A DNA stretch of 42,218 nucleotides, taken from positions 1-42,218 of the forward strand of contig JAGARR010000005.1 of assembly GCA_017622135.1 (NCBI GenBank), written 5' to 3'. Every line of letters begins with the position of its first letter. Within the stretch, counting starts at the first letter, position 1. Shown piece after piece: positions 23,660-33,177 of this stretch. The stretch comes from Spirochaetaceae bacterium. GTDB taxonomy: Bacteria > Spirochaetota > Spirochaetia > Treponematales > Treponemataceae. The notes beneath the pieces are model-generated. The model was not told the DNA's origin and did not search any database. It worked only from the letters and a program-made list of their open reading frames with translations. Made by a program: the position numbers and the translations under genes.

Positions 23660-25051
23660 GTGAAACTCGTGAAAAACTTTTATTCAAGTGCACTATATCG
23701 GATTTTGACAGGCTGCCTCCTCATTGTGGGTGGATTCTTGCCGCTGGGAGCCCAGTCGGTTACCTCGGAAAGCATGGTGGATTGGACAACTCGGACCTTC
23801 AGCTCCACCATCAGCCTAGACATGCAGCAGGCGAATCTCTCCTTCCCCACCGGCAAGAACACTGCCTTGAACAGAATGAATAGTCAGCTTCCCCTCCTCA
23901 TCAAGGATCCCCTGCTGGCTCTGAAGGTTGACTCAAACCACATGCTCAGCGACCTGGTAGTGAGCGACCAGCTTCCCTTCGCCAGCATTTCCGCCATCAT
24001 CGAAAATGGAGACAAAACACCAGGCATATTCAGCCAGACAGGCCTTGCCCTCAGCATGAACCACCAGCTGGACATAACCAATATCGGCACCCTGATGATC
24101 AAGCACAGCCAGCCTTATAGCCCTAAGGAGCCCATCCAGCAGGTGGCCAGCCGCAAGTATACCGGCATTATCATCGATGCCCGCGGCAGCCTCCCGGTGC
24201 AGGGTGAATACGTGCAGGATCAGGTGGAGCCCTGCTTCTTCCCCACCATTTGGGACGACAACATGAATCGGCTCTACGAAAAGAACATGACCAATGCTGC
24301 CGTCGCCCAGCAGAAGGGCATCGTCCATTACGATTATTCCGACGACGAATCCCGCTACCGAGAGCGAATCGGAACGGATCCCCTGCGTATCAAGGCACGG
24401 AAGGTCTACGGCATCAACCGTACCGACCCCGTCATCTCTCGTACTGATGCACTGAAGATCCTCTCCATTCCAGAGAATATCAGTCTCCTGAATGAAGGAC
24501 GAGTGGTGCTTCTCCTAAACAAGGAACAGCTGATTCACCCAGCCGCCGCCCCCAGCAAGGACGAGGCTTACTATATCGTACTTCGTGAGCTGAAGAAATT
24601 CATCTACGACGACAAGGTTGACGATGTGGCAGTGAAGGACGAGGCCCGGGGCATTCAGATTTCCATCCAGAACCTGCAGTTTGTGGCAGATTCCTCCAAG
24701 CTGTTGCCCGACGAGGCCTCCCGTCTGGACGAGCTGGCAGAAATGATTCGTACAGTAGTCACATCAGAGGAATACACTGTTACTGTAGAGGGGCACACCG
24801 CCAGCGTCGGCAAGCCCACCGGTGAGTTGAACCTGTCCATTGAGCGTGCCCAGTCCATCATCGAGGAGCTAGAAAAGCGGGGCATCAACACCGCTGGCTT
24901 CACTTATCGTGGCTACGGTGGCACCGTTCCATTGGGGGACAACAATACTGCAGAAGGCCGGGCTCAGAACCGCCGGGTGGAAATCATGATTATCCCGAAG
25001 CAGACCTACATCCAGCGTAGTGACGACAGCATGATTCCGCCAGCCCAGTAA
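23660..25051 (+). CDS. OmpA-domain envelope protein, Tp0624-like
   Basis: The 463-residue protein has a signal peptide (cleavage near LGAQS), an N-terminal beta-rich domain of about 300 residues and a C-terminal OmpA-like domain (about 330-460) with NLQFVADSSKLL, LNLSIERAQS, YRGYGGTVP and EGRAQNRRVEI. The ligand-pocket Asp of the usual GHTDxxG motif is Ala381 (GHTASVG); the matching Arg396 is kept. Size and layout resemble treponemal Tp0624, from memory. The loss fits treponemal peptidoglycan having ornithine in place of diaminopimelate. GTG 23660 lies 1 nt after the transglycosylase gene; GTG 23669, with AAGGTG upstream, is an equally good start. Confidence 0.85.
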   Translation: MKLVKNFYSSALYRILTGCLLIVGGFLPLGAQSVTSESMVDWTTRTFSSTISLDMQQANLSFPTGKNTALNRMNSQLPLLIKDPLLALKVDSNHMLSDLVVSDQLPFASISAIIENGDKTPGIFSQTGLALSMNHQLDITNIGTLMIKHSQPYSPKEPIQQVASRKYTGIIIDARGSLPVQGEYVQDQVEPCFFPTIWDDNMNRLYEKNMTNAAVAQQKGIVHYDYSDDESRYRERIGTDPLRIKARKVYGINRTDPVISRTDALKILSIPENISLLNEGRVVLLLNKEQLIHPAAAPSKDEAYYIVLRELKKFIYDDKVDDVAVKDEARGIQISIQNLQFVADSSKLLPDEASRLDELAEMIRTVVTSEEYTVTVEGHTASVGKPTGELNLSIERAQSIIEELEKRGINTAGFTYRGYGGTVPLGDNNTAEGRAQNRRVEIMIIPKQTYIQRSDDSMIPPAQ

Positions 25052-25121
25052 GTTGTGGCCTACACATAACACTGCAATCCTAGGTTCGCTTCGGCATGAC
25101 ACCAGCCGGGACGAATCTTTG

Positions 25122-25160
25122 GGGAATGGTGGTTCAAGCCCCCTCTTGGCCATCATTCCC
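25122..25160 (+). terminator. Intrinsic terminator after OmpA gene
   Basis: GGGAATGGTGG (25122-25132) pairs with CCATCATTCCC (25150-25160) including one G-T wobble, and CAAG/CTTG extends the hairpin inside. TTATTTTTCTT follows, so the envelope operon probably ends here. Confidence 0.75.
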
Positions 25161-25200
25161 TTATTTTTCTTAAAAACGCATTTTTTCACCACTTTTTCCC

Positions 25201-25206
25201 TATAAT
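25201..25206 (+). promoter_or_regulatory. -10 box six bases before a start codon
   Basis: TATAAT (25201-25206) is followed by ATGTAT and ATG at 25213. No convincing -35 is present, only T-rich DNA. No ribosome site exists, so a leaderless message is predicted. Confidence 0.5.
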
Positions 25207-25212
25207 ATGTAT

Positions 25213-26151
25213 ATGAACATATTCTCACAAAAAAACATGATGGTGCTTACCATCACTTGCCTGCTGGTCACATCCAGCAGTTGTTCCTTTGTGCCGGGAA
25301 AAAGCTCTGCCCTAGAACTGATTCCCGGCTGGCCCCAGGAAACGGTGGAAATCCACCTGCCCGCCTATCCAGGAGAAACCCACCCACCCCTAGCTGGCTG
25401 GAAATTGGCGTATCTCCAAGGTGGACAGCAGAAGACTGAAATCCTGCCCGCCAGTACAGCCTCCGTCCACCTGAGTCTGGACAAGAACCAGCCCACGGCA
25501 GTGCTCTTCTACCCCCTGACCCAGCTGCAGGGTCAACCAGCACACTTTTTCAGGCCTGGGGGCTGTGTCTATCCCTACAATCGGGAAGCCAGCTGGCTGG
25601 AGGGCTTTACGGCGGAAATTCTTTTTCAACTGGCAAAATCAATGTCGCCGGAGGAGCTTGCCACATCGCCCGCATCCCGATTCAACTGGCCCCGCCTGAC
25701 ACAGCAGGCTGGTAAGCTGGCACAGAAAGCAATGGACAAAGGTACAGTCTTCAGTCCCTGGCTCCTGCAAGCCGGACTATTGAAGGATGCCATTCTACAG
25801 GGTACAGCCACCACCAAGAACATAAAGAAACATACCGTCTCACAAATTCCACTGGAAGAAATTGTCATGCAGGAACAGCCAGCAGGAAATGGAGACAGTT
25901 CTCAAGTCACACTGAGAAAAATCTACTACCGCTACATTCCACTGGGATTCATCCCCACGGAAAAAATTCCCGTAGAATCTGTTTCCGTGGAACAAGATTC
26001 CCTCCAGCTGGCTGTTCCCCTCCAAGAGAATTACAGTCTTCATGGGGAGAACGCCTTTCTTATGGGAGACAGGATATTCATCCTATTTACAAAAAAAAAT
26101 CAGAAGCCAGCCCTTGTCACAACGGGCATTGAAAGGTACACTGGAAGGTGA
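25213..26151 (+). CDS. Lipoprotein of unknown function
   Basis: A 312-residue protein with a signal peptide MNIFSQKNMMVLTITCLLV and a loose lipobox SSSC (Cys24). The remainder mixes short beta-like segments (PGWPQETVEIHLPAYPG at the start of the mature part) and a helical middle (about 135-200), with no motif I recognise. ATG 25213 is preferred over the in-frame ATG 25207, which would lie before the expected transcription start. It overlaps the next lipoprotein gene by one base (TGATG), so the two are surely co-expressed and may form a complex, which is inference only. Confidence 0.7.
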   Translation: MNIFSQKNMMVLTITCLLVTSSSCSFVPGKSSALELIPGWPQETVEIHLPAYPGETHPPLAGWKLAYLQGGQQKTEILPASTASVHLSLDKNQPTAVLFYPLTQLQGQPAHFFRPGGCVYPYNREASWLEGFTAEILFQLAKSMSPEELATSPASRFNWPRLTQQAGKLAQKAMDKGTVFSPWLLQAGLLKDAILQGTATTKNIKKHTVSQIPLEEIVMQEQPAGNGDSSQVTLRKIYYRYIPLGFIPTEKIPVESVSVEQDSLQLAVPLQENYSLHGENAFLMGDRIFILFTKKNQKPALVTTGIERYTGR

Positions 26152-27338
26152 TGAAATCTTTCAGGCACCGTTTTGGCATCCTTATAGTGTGTATCCTTAC
26201 CTTTATTTTTTTCCTGTCAGCCTGCGGCGGATCAAAGGGGCAGTCCCCTCGGGAGATTACGAAGCTGAAGGCCCACCAGTGGTATTATTTTTCCCACCGG
26301 GGATTCTATCCTATCGAGCTACCGCAGAATGCGCCTGAGGTGGCGGCAAAGCCTTGGACGGAAGCCATCCGCATTTCCGCCGCAGGCAACAACACCTCTG
26401 ACAACTGTGCCCTAGTGAACCGGCTGGGCATCCTGGACTTTACCACTGGGAAGCCTGAGCTGTTCCGGGATGTGCTGCTCTTTGACCAGGTGACGGCGGA
26501 TACCCTGCTGTTCACCGAACATGGGCCGGTCTTCCACCTGTACAAGAACACCCACTTCAACCAGCAGAGCCAGAGCTCCATTGACGGACAGACCAAGACA
26601 AAGGAAGAAGCCTTTGCCCGTCCCCTGCTGGTGCGCTACGACCGCCAGCAGAAGCTCTGCACCCCCGTCCTCACCTACGGCAACATGAACCTGCCCCTGG
26701 ATGCCCAACTTACCAGCATCATCCCCCAAGATGAACGCTGGATTGGAGCGGTGAAAACCCTACGAAACAATGTGGTGAACTTCACCTACCTCACCTTCCA
26801 GGCACTGGACAAGGATGGTGCCATTCCCGATGCAGATAAGAGTGTGATTCCCACCGAAGAAATCGATGCGGACACCTTCCGCCAAGCACAGCAACCCACT
26901 CCATTGAAGAATGCACCGGCTCCCCTCCAGCAGCTCTTTGCCCAGGTACCGGAAAGCTTTGAGTTCTACCTTTCCTGCCGTGAGGAGGGAAAGCTGGCAC
27001 CAGTGCTCTACGACAACACAAGGAACCAGTCCCCCGTCGGCGGCTATCTGGCCCAAGGCTGGGGATTCCTGTCCACAGCCGGTGCCGCCGCCCTCTTTTC
27101 CGACGGCACCGTCTACATCACCAAGTCACTGCTGCTGGGTGGAGATGATGCCCAGACACCAGCCGACGGTGTGATTGCATTCCGGCTACCGAAGCTTCCT
27201 GCGGGCTTTTCCTACGGGGAGTTCACCATTCAGGGAAGCACCCTCTACGCCGGCTGGGAGGAAACGGACTTCTACAAGACAGCCCGCAGCGGCTTCATCG
27301 CCGTCAACCTGTCCACCATCGGAGCCCAGCTGCACTAA
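26151..27338 (+). CDS. Lipoprotein of unknown function, possible beta-propeller
   Basis: The 395-residue product has a signal peptide with lipobox LSAC (Cys25). The mature part has repeated motifs that could be propeller blades (FTTGKPELFRDVLLFD, LLFTEHGPVFHLYK, GWGFLSTAGAAALFSDGTVYI, GSTLYAGWEETDFYKT), suggesting a beta-propeller but not proving one. No catalytic motif is recognised. The start ATG overlaps the stop of the previous gene by one base, with GGAAGG just upstream. It is the last gene before a long two-way terminator shared with thrS. Probably a treponemal envelope protein. Confidence 0.72.
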   Translation: MKSFRHRFGILIVCILTFIFFLSACGGSKGQSPREITKLKAHQWYYFSHRGFYPIELPQNAPEVAAKPWTEAIRISAAGNNTSDNCALVNRLGILDFTTGKPELFRDVLLFDQVTADTLLFTEHGPVFHLYKNTHFNQQSQSSIDGQTKTKEEAFARPLLVRYDRQQKLCTPVLTYGNMNLPLDAQLTSIIPQDERWIGAVKTLRNNVVNFTYLTFQALDKDGAIPDADKSVIPTEEIDADTFRQAQQPTPLKNAPAPLQQLFAQVPESFEFYLSCREEGKLAPVLYDNTRNQSPVGGYLAQGWGFLSTAGAAALFSDGTVYITKSLLLGGDDAQTPADGVIAFRLPKLPAGFSYGEFTIQGSTLYAGWEETDFYKTARSGFIAVNLSTIGAQLH

Positions 27339-27409
27339 CACCAATCCGTATATCAACGTCCCTGCTGCACGTCGGGACACACTACCTGCAAATCAATCCC
27401 CAAAGAAAA

Positions 27410-27448
27410 GGCCTGACCTTGAGGTGAACATCACTTCAAGGTCAGGCC
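27410..27448. terminator. Bidirectional terminator between lipoprotein gene and thrS
   Basis: An 18-bp stem (GGCCTGACCTTGAGGTGA with TCACTTCAAGGTCAGGCC, one G-T wobble) around the loop ACA. The minus strand continues TTTTCTTT, which suits thrS; the plus strand continues CTTGTATT. Confidence 0.85.
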
Positions 27449-27489
27449 CTTGTATTCTGAACTGCATCAGCGGCTTTGGAACAATCCCC

Positions 27490-29262
27490 TTACAGCTCCA
27501 CCGAGTGCTTGGAAACATTTTCCCGCAGGTAGGCGGCAAAGTCGGCGAGCTTCATCACCTGCTGCTGACGGCCATCACGGAAACGGACGGCAACAGCCTG
27601 GTCTGCCGCCTCCTTCTCGCCCACCACCAGCATGTAGGGAATCTTCTGGGTCTGGGCAAGGCGAATCTTGGCGTTCATGCGGTCGTTGCCCAAGTCGGCC
27701 TGCACACGGAAGCCCGCCTCGTCCAAGGAAGCGGCCACCTTCTGGGCATAGTCGTTGAAGGCGGGCGCAACGGGAATCACCACCACCTGCTGGTAATGGA
27801 GCCAGGCGGGGAAGGCACCGGCAAAGTTCTCAATCAAAATACCGATAAAGCGCTCCAAGGAGCCCAGCACCGCACGGTGCAGCATCACGGGATTGTGCTT
27901 GGCATTGTCGTCACCCACATACTCGGCGTTGAGACGGTCAGGGGCGGGCAACTGGAAGTCAGCCTGGATGGTACCACACTGCCACTCACGGCCCAGGGCA
28001 TCCACCAGCGTGAATTCCAGTTTGGGGCCGTAGAAGGCACCCTCACCGGGCTGCAGGGTGTACGCAAGACCCGCCTGAGTACAGGCCTCTGCCAGGGCAG
28101 CCTCGGCCCGATCCCAGGTGGCGTCATCACCGACACGCAGCTCAGGACGAGTTGAAAACTTGACGGAAATCTTGTCGTCGCCAAAGCCAAAGTCCTTGTA
28201 GATGTCCTTCAGCAGGTGGCAGAACTTCTTCACCTCGCCGGGAATCTGCTCCTCGGTACAGAAGATGTGGGCGTCGTCCTGCACAAAGCCACGGACACGC
28301 ATAATGCCGTGGAGGGCTCCAGATGCCTCGTTGCGGGTGCAGGAGCCGAATTCAGCCATACGCAGGGGAAGGTCCTTGTAGGAGCGCAGACGGCTCTTGA
28401 AAATCTCCACGTGGCCGGGGCAATTCATGGGCTTGAGGGCAAAGAGCCGCTTTTCGCTTTCGGTGATAAACATATTCTCCTTGTACTTTGCCCAGTGGCC
28501 GGAGCGCTCCCACAGGGAACGGGGCATGACAAAGGGCGTGTTCACCTCCACATAGCCGTCCTTGCGGATTTTTTCCCGCACATAGTCACGAATGATTGAA
28601 TAAATCATCCAGCCGTTGGGATGCCAGAAAATCTCTCCCGGATTGTCCTCGTCGATGTGGAAGAGGTCCATCTCACGGCCCAGCTTGCGGTGGTCGCGGC
28701 GCTCAGCCTCCGCCAGCATGTCCAGATACGCCTTGAGGTCGGCAGGCTTTTCCCAGGCAGTGCCGTAGATGCGGGTCAGCATGGGACGCTCCACATCACC
28801 CCGCCAGTAGGCTCCCGCTGTCTTCATCAGCTTGAAGGACTGGGCGTTGATCTCCTTGGTGCTACAGACATGGGGGCCACGGCACAGGTCCGTAAAATCT
28901 CCCTGGTTGTAGATGGAGATGGTGGCATCCTCCGGCAGCCTATCAATCAGCTCCAGCTTGTAGGGCTGGTCTGCAAACATGGCCTTTGCCTCCTCCCGAG
29001 AAAGCTCCTTGCGCTGGAATTCCTTGTTGCTGGAAAGAATCTTCCGCATCTCCTTTTCGATGACGGGCAAATCCTCCTGGGTGATGGGGCGGGTCAACTC
29101 AAAATCATAATAAAAGCCGTTCTCAATGGAAGGCCCGATGGCCACCTTGGAGCCGGGAAATAACTTCAATACAGCCTCCGCCATAACGTGGGAGGTACTG
29201 TGGCGGATGGTCTCCAACCGCTCCTTCTGCTCAATGGTCATATCTTTTTGCATGACAGACAT
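27490..29262 (-). CDS. thrS: Threonyl-tRNA synthetase without TGS domain
   Basis: The enzyme charges tRNA-Thr. It starts directly at the editing domain, so the usual N-terminal TGS domain of about 60 residues is missing; 590 residues compared with 642 in E. coli. The editing site is intact: HSTSH (His21, His25) and DLCRGPHV. The catalytic core has motif 2 ([17 protein letters not shown]) and the zinc ligands in MNCPGH, DDAHIF and VMLHRA, followed by a C-terminal anticodon-binding domain. A TGS-less form is, from memory, also found in other spirochaetes. The ATG at 29262 follows AGGGG by five bases; a GTG six bases earlier is less likely. Single gene with its own promoter and terminator. Confidence 0.93.
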   Translation of the reverse strand: MSVMQKDMTIEQKERLETIRHSTSHVMAEAVLKLFPGSKVAIGPSIENGFYYDFELTRPITQEDLPVIEKEMRKILSSNKEFQRKELSREEAKAMFADQPYKLELIDRLPEDATISIYNQGDFTDLCRGPHVCSTKEINAQSFKLMKTAGAYWRGDVERPMLTRIYGTAWEKPADLKAYLDMLAEAERRDHRKLGREMDLFHIDEDNPGEIFWHPNGWMIYSIIRDYVREKIRKDGYVEVNTPFVMPRSLWERSGHWAKYKENMFITESEKRLFALKPMNCPGHVEIFKSRLRSYKDLPLRMAEFGSCTRNEASGALHGIMRVRGFVQDDAHIFCTEEQIPGEVKKFCHLLKDIYKDFGFGDDKISVKFSTRPELRVGDDATWDRAEAALAEACTQAGLAYTLQPGEGAFYGPKLEFTLVDALGREWQCGTIQADFQLPAPDRLNAEYVGDDNAKHNPVMLHRAVLGSLERFIGILIENFAGAFPAWLHYQQVVVIPVAPAFNDYAQKVAASLDEAGFRVQADLGNDRMNAKIRLAQTQKIPYMLVVGEKEAADQAVAVRFRDGRQQQVMKLADFAAYLRENVSKHSVEL

Positions 29263-29291
29263 AATCACCCCTTTTCTTGGTATAATTATAG

Positions 29292-29320
29292 AAGATATAT
29301 CCCTTGGCCTACCGTGTCAA
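29292..29320 (-). promoter_or_regulatory. Predicted thrS promoter
   Basis: On the minus strand TTGACA (29320-29315), a 17-base spacer and TATCTT (29297-29292), the same -10 as the rubredoxin promoter. No T-box or attenuator structure is seen in the short leader. Confidence 0.6.
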
Positions 29321-29356
29321 GGGAGGGGGAAACGCGATTTTTTTACTAAACCATCG

Positions 29357-29385
29357 TTGTCATTGTCAGCATTATGCCGTATAAT
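29357..29385 (+). promoter_or_regulatory. Predicted FIST-chemoreceptor promoter
   Basis: TTGTCA (29357-29362), a 17-base spacer and TATAAT (29380-29385). Start near 29392, 32 nt before the ATG chosen at 29424. Confidence 0.65.
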
Positions 29386-29423
29386 TTTGCAAGAATCTAA
29401 TAATGATAGGCAAGGATTACAAT

Positions 29424-31391
29424 ATGCAAAATCAAGGCAATGCGGATTATCCATCCAATGTACAACAGGACATCATCAGTCTCTATCTCCACGAAAGCAA
29501 AATTCAGGCAAGCCTTGCAGATATACCCATGCAGGCTCGACTTGTCCTTGGATTTGTAAAGCCCAGTGTGGACATTGCCAGCGTCGGCAGGAAAATCAAG
29601 TCAATCTTTCCATCGGCAACAGTCATTCTGGCCAGCTCCTCTGGCTTGCTCTGCAGCCGCATGAAGGAAATGCCGCTGGACAATCTTTACGGCGATGGCA
29701 TTGAGGGCAGCGACATCACACTGTTGCTGATGTCCCACCGCATAATCAAAAATATCCATGTTGCCAACATCAAGCTGGGAAAGGAAATCAGCAATCCCAA
29801 GGAGCAGATTGCCCTCATCGGACGGGAGGTGGACAGAATCAATGTCCCCTTCAAGATGAGTCATCTGGATACCTTGGCCTACACCTTGGTGGACGGTCTC
29901 AGCGGTGCGGAGAGCTTCTTGATGGAAGCCATCTACAACTCCCCCAAAGGTGGCGGCGACGCCTTCTACGTGGGGGGAAGTGCCGGCGGCAAACTGGACT
30001 TCAAAAACACCTACATCTTCAACGATGGAAGCGTAGTGCAGAACAGTGCCGTCATCACCTACATCAAGCTGAATCCAGGCTATCATTTCGGCATCTTCAA
30101 GACCCAGAATTTCGAGCCCACCGCCACCAAATTCACCGTACTGCAGGCCAATCTCAAGGACAGAATCCTGTCCGAATTCCTGGACAGAGCAAGCAACCTG
30201 TCCAAGAACGTCATCGACGCCTTGTCGGACCATTTCCGTTGCAAGCCGGAAGCCCTGCCAGACATGATGAAGGACCACGTCTTTGCCATCAAGATTCAGG
30301 ACGAGTACTACGTCAGATCCGTGGCTGCCTTTGACTTCCAGAACAAGCACATCTCCATGTACTGTGACGTGGACAGTGGCGAGGAGCTGTATCTGCTGAA
30401 GCGGACTGACCTGATTCAGGCCACCCGCCGGGATTATGACAACTTCAGACGGGGCAAGCCAGAGCCTATTGGCGCCATCTTCAACGACTGCATTCTGCGG
30501 CGGCTGAACAACAACTCCAACCTGGCAAAGCTCACCCTCTTCCAGAACATACCGGTGGCAGGCTTTTCCACCTTCGGCGAGCTTTTGGGAGTGAACATAA
30601 ACGAAACCCTGAGCGCCATCTTCTTCTATTCCAGCACGGAGGATTTTTCCGATGAGTTTGTGGACAACTTCCACCTGAAATACAGCCAGTTCAAGTCATA
30701 TTTCCTGCAACGAAAAGTCCAGCAGCTGGAACTCATCAACAGCATCAACCAGATGATGCTCCAGCAGCTGAAGGCAGGGCTCCCAACCTTCCAGGCAGTG
30801 ACCCACGTACTGGAGGATGCCGCCGAGGAAATCGACGAGGTTCAAGGAGACTTGGAGAGCATCGAGGAGAACTTCAAAAGCTTTACAAAAAAACTGGTGG
30901 ATACCGTACAGTCCAGCAGCGACAAAATGAATATGCAAGAGCAAATCAAGGAGCTGCTGACAAACATCAACGGGCTCAACGATATCTTTGCCATCATCAA
31001 TGACATTGCGGAGCAAACAAATCTACTGGCTTTGAATGCGGCCATCGAGGCGGCACGGGCGGGCAACCACGGACGCGGCTTTGCAGTCGTGGCAAAGGAG
31101 GTCCGCAAGCTGGCAGAGCGGACCAAGAAGAGCCTCGATGACACCAAGCAAGAGGTTCAGACGGTCATTCAAGATGTGCAGATTATCAATGAGGCTCTGA
31201 ATGTCAGCTCCCAGAACATGCAGGAAATCACCCAACAAACCGTCGATATTTCCAGCACCATCTCGAACCTCATCGCTGGGGGACGCCAGATTTCCACCAT
31301 GTTAAGCTCGAAGGTGGGGGCCAGCAAGGATGTGGACCAGGAGGTGGAAAAAATTACGGTGTACGAGAATATTCTTGATGCCCTGCAATAA
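29424..31391 (+). CDS. Soluble chemoreceptor with FIST sensor domain
   Basis: The 655-residue protein has no signal peptide or membrane helix. The N-terminal two-thirds look like FIST_N plus FIST_C: an early [53 protein letters not shown], and later [19 protein letters not shown], a hallmark phrase of FIST_C. The C-terminal part is a short chemotaxis signalling domain with tip [20 protein letters not shown] (about 530-550) and [20 protein letters not shown]. There is no HAMP. FIST domains are proposed to sense small metabolites such as amino acids, so this receptor probably reads the cytoplasm. AGGA before ATG 29424 supports this start; an ATG at 29403 has none. efp follows with its own promoter. 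Confidence 0.88.
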   Translation: MQNQGNADYPSNVQQDIISLYLHESKIQASLADIPMQARLVLGFVKPSVDIASVGRKIKSIFPSATVILASSSGLLCSRMKEMPLDNLYGDGIEGSDITLLLMSHRIIKNIHVANIKLGKEISNPKEQIALIGREVDRINVPFKMSHLDTLAYTLVDGLSGAESFLMEAIYNSPKGGGDAFYVGGSAGGKLDFKNTYIFNDGSVVQNSAVITYIKLNPGYHFGIFKTQNFEPTATKFTVLQANLKDRILSEFLDRASNLSKNVIDALSDHFRCKPEALPDMMKDHVFAIKIQDEYYVRSVAAFDFQNKHISMYCDVDSGEELYLLKRTDLIQATRRDYDNFRRGKPEPIGAIFNDCILRRLNNNSNLAKLTLFQNIPVAGFSTFGELLGVNINETLSAIFFYSSTEDFSDEFVDNFHLKYSQFKSYFLQRKVQQLELINSINQMMLQQLKAGLPTFQAVTHVLEDAAEEIDEVQGDLESIEENFKSFTKKLVDTVQSSSDKMNMQEQIKELLTNINGLNDIFAIINDIAEQTNLLALNAAIEAARAGNHGRGFAVVAKEVRKLAERTKKSLDDTKQEVQTVIQDVQIINEALNVSSQNMQEITQQTVDISSTISNLIAGGRQISTMLSSKVGASKDVDQEVEKITVYENILDALQ

Positions 31392-31409
31392 TTGGACAAC
31401 ATCCCATTA

Positions 31410-31438
31410 TTGCCATGGCTCCTGTTTTTCTGTATACT
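31410..31438 (+). promoter_or_regulatory. Predicted efp promoter
   Basis: TTGCCA (31410-31415), a 17-base spacer and TATACT (31433-31438). Leader of about 28 nt with GAGAGGA before the ATG. Confidence 0.6.
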
Positions 31439-31472
31439 GAAAAAAATCGACTTATTTTTAGAGAGGATTACG

Positions 31473-32036
31473 ATGATTAGAGGCGGCGATATTGGAAAGG
31501 GAACTGTTCTGCTGATTAAGAATGCACCCTATCTTGTGGTGGAGCGTGAATTTGTAAACCCCGGAAAGGGAACAGCCTTTGCCCGCGTCAAGATGAAGAA
31601 CCTGAAGGACGGCACCGTCCTGACCCAGACCATCAAGACCCCCGACATGGTAGAGGATGCCGAGGTGGAGACCCGCACCTGCCAGTACCAGTACAATGAC
31701 GGCGAGAACTACATCTTCATGGATGCCCAGAGCTTTGACACCGTGACCGTTCCGGAGTCCCTGAACGAGAACCTGAAGTACTACCTGAAGGAGGGCGAGG
31801 AATATCCCATCGTCATCTGGGAGGACGAGCCCATCGACGTGAAGGTTCCCCAGAAGATGATTTTTGTGGTGGCCGAAAGCGAGAACTATGTCCGTGGCGA
31901 CACCGTTTCCGGAGCCACAAAGCCCATCGTCACGGACACGGGCCTCACCGTCCGGGTTCCCCTGTTCATCAAGCAGGACGAGAAGATTCTGGTGAACACC
32001 GAAACCAACGAGTACGTGGAGCGGGTGAACGGCTAA
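31473..32036 (+). CDS. efp: Elongation factor P
   Basis: A 187-residue EF-P that relieves ribosome stalling at polyproline. Three beta-barrel domains are evident: an N-terminal KOW-like domain with the modification loop NPGKGTAF, in which Lys32 matches the lysylated Lys34 of E. coli EF-P; a middle OB domain (ENYIFMDAQSFDTVTVP); and a C-terminal OB domain ending TGLTVRVPLFIKQDEKILVNT, the EF-P signature. GAGAGGA lies five bases before ATG 31473, and upstream in-frame codons are non-homologous. The modification enzymes (EpmA/EpmB) are not in the window. Polyproline runs occur in neighbouring lipoproteins, so EF-P has local clients. Confidence 0.95.
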   Translation: MIRGGDIGKGTVLLIKNAPYLVVEREFVNPGKGTAFARVKMKNLKDGTVLTQTIKTPDMVEDAEVETRTCQYQYNDGENYIFMDAQSFDTVTVPESLNENLKYYLKEGEEYPIVIWEDEPIDVKVPQKMIFVVAESENYVRGDTVSGATKPIVTDTGLTVRVPLFIKQDEKILVNTETNEYVERVNG

Positions 32037-32065
32037 GGCTGGCACACACCTGCCCCATAGAATGA

Positions 32066-32103
32066 GCCGGAATTCCACAGAACCTATCCTGTGGAATTCC
32101 GGC
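32066..32103 (+). terminator. Intrinsic terminator after efp
   Basis: A 15-bp perfect stem GCCGGAATTCCACAG / CTGTGGAATTCCGGC around an 8-nt loop, followed by TTTTTTG. Confidence 0.9.
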
Positions 32104-32184
32104 TTTTTTGTCCTGCAATGATTTTGAGGTGGTCTCCCCGCGTAGCCACACAAAATTACAATGCCAGTAAAAGGAGAGCCACCC

Positions 32185-33177
32185 ATGCGCATACCCATCT
32201 CATTTTCTTTTCCCATTGATACGGCAGGAATTGCCATACACAGTTTGCCAGCAGGAACATACAACATCACCATAACGGGAGTGGTAACAAGATACCACAA
32301 GATGGCAGAGGTTGCAGGAGCACTGAAGAATAACCACAACAAGTACATCAACTTGGACCTATCCCAATTAGAAGGATTGCAGTTCATCGGCATGTGGGAA
32401 ACAGGGGAAGCACGAGACAATAGTGAAAACATCGGGTTCAGAGGGGCGGTACATCTTGTGTCCATCATTTTACCCGACAACCTAGAATTTATTGGAAACC
32501 ATGCATTTGACAGCTGCTACGCACTGGAGAAAGTCCAGCTGCCGGAAAGCCTTCGCTCCATCGGTAGCGGGGCATTTGGCAACTGTGCCAGCCTGAGAGA
32601 GCTGGCAATCCCTGAAGGCGTGGAGTCAATCGGTGACTACGCATTTCCCGGCTGCTCCGCACTGGAGAAAGTCCAGCTGCCGAAAAGTCTCCACTCCATC
32701 GGTAGCTGGGCATTTGGCAACTGCGCCAGCCTGAGAGAGCTGGCAATCCCTGAAGGGGTGGAGTCAATCGGTGACTACACATTTCCCGGCTGCTACTCAC
32801 TGGAGAGGCTCCAGTTGCCGGAAAGCCTCCGCTTCATCGGTAGCCAGGCATTTTGCAACTGCGCCAGCCTGAGAGAGCTGACAATCCCTGAAGGGGTGGA
32901 GTCAATCGGTGACAACGCATTTTCCGACTGCTCCGCACTGGAGAGGCTCCAGCTGTCGGGAAGCCTACTCTCCATCGGCAGCTGGGCATTTGGCAACTGC
33001 TCCAGCCTGAGAGAGCTGGCAATCCCTGAAGGGGTGGAATTAATCGATGACTACGCATTTTCCGGCTGCTCCGCACTGGAAAAACTCCAGCTGCCGGGGC
33101 ATTTCAAGCAGTACGACATCCAATCCAGATTGGATATTCCAAATCGGGTGGAGATTACCTATTCCGATGGCTTGTAG
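32185..33177 (+). CDS. BspA-like leucine-rich repeat protein (LRR_5, Treponema type)
   Basis: The 330-residue protein has about 75 non-repeat residues (PIDTAGIAIHSLPAGTYNIT...), then roughly nine 23-residue repeats of the form LxxIGxxAFxxCxxLxxLxIP, typical of Treponema/BspA LRR_5 proteins that in other species bind host proteins or other bacteria. Repeats alternate in two types (QLPESLRSIGSGAFGNCASL and AIPEGVESIGDYAFPGCSAL), so the true unit is 46 residues or 138 bp. No signal peptide is visible with the start at 32185, chosen because AAAAGGAG lies eight bases upstream; secretion is therefore unproven. The 3' end overlaps the convergent gene at 33159 by 19 nt. Confidence 0.88.
   Translation: MRIPISFSFPIDTAGIAIHSLPAGTYNITITGVVTRYHKMAEVAGALKNNHNKYINLDLSQLEGLQFIGMWETGEARDNSENIGFRGAVHLVSIILPDNLEFIGNHAFDSCYALEKVQLPESLRSIGSGAFGNCASLRELAIPEGVESIGDYAFPGCSALEKVQLPKSLHSIGSWAFGNCASLRELAIPEGVESIGDYTFPGCYSLERLQLPESLRFIGSQAFCNCASLRELTIPEGVESIGDNAFSDCSALERLQLSGSLLSIGSWAFGNCSSLRELAIPEGVELIDDYAFSGCSALEKLQLPGHFKQYDIQSRLDIPNRVEITYSDGL
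32572..33090 (+). repeat. 138-bp direct DNA repeats within the LRR gene
   Basis: The phrase GCATTTGGCAACTG and the following 55 bases recur at 32572, 32710, 32848 and 32986, exactly 138 bp apart, with few substitutions. The last copy is incomplete. The nucleotide identity is high enough for homologous slippage. Confidence 0.9.

Noticed and set aside
25070..25160. tRNA-like segment (GGTTCAAGCCCC resembling a T-arm)
   Set aside because: No matching acceptor or anticodon stems at the right distances; the segment is better explained as the hairpin of a terminator followed by a T-tract.
29262..29297. T-box or attenuator leader for thrS
   Set aside because: The leader is only about 25 nt and no stem-loop or T-box sequence is present.
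29601..30674. 357-codon open frame opposite the FIST receptor
   Set aside because: Same reason: no motifs and a strong gene on the other strand.
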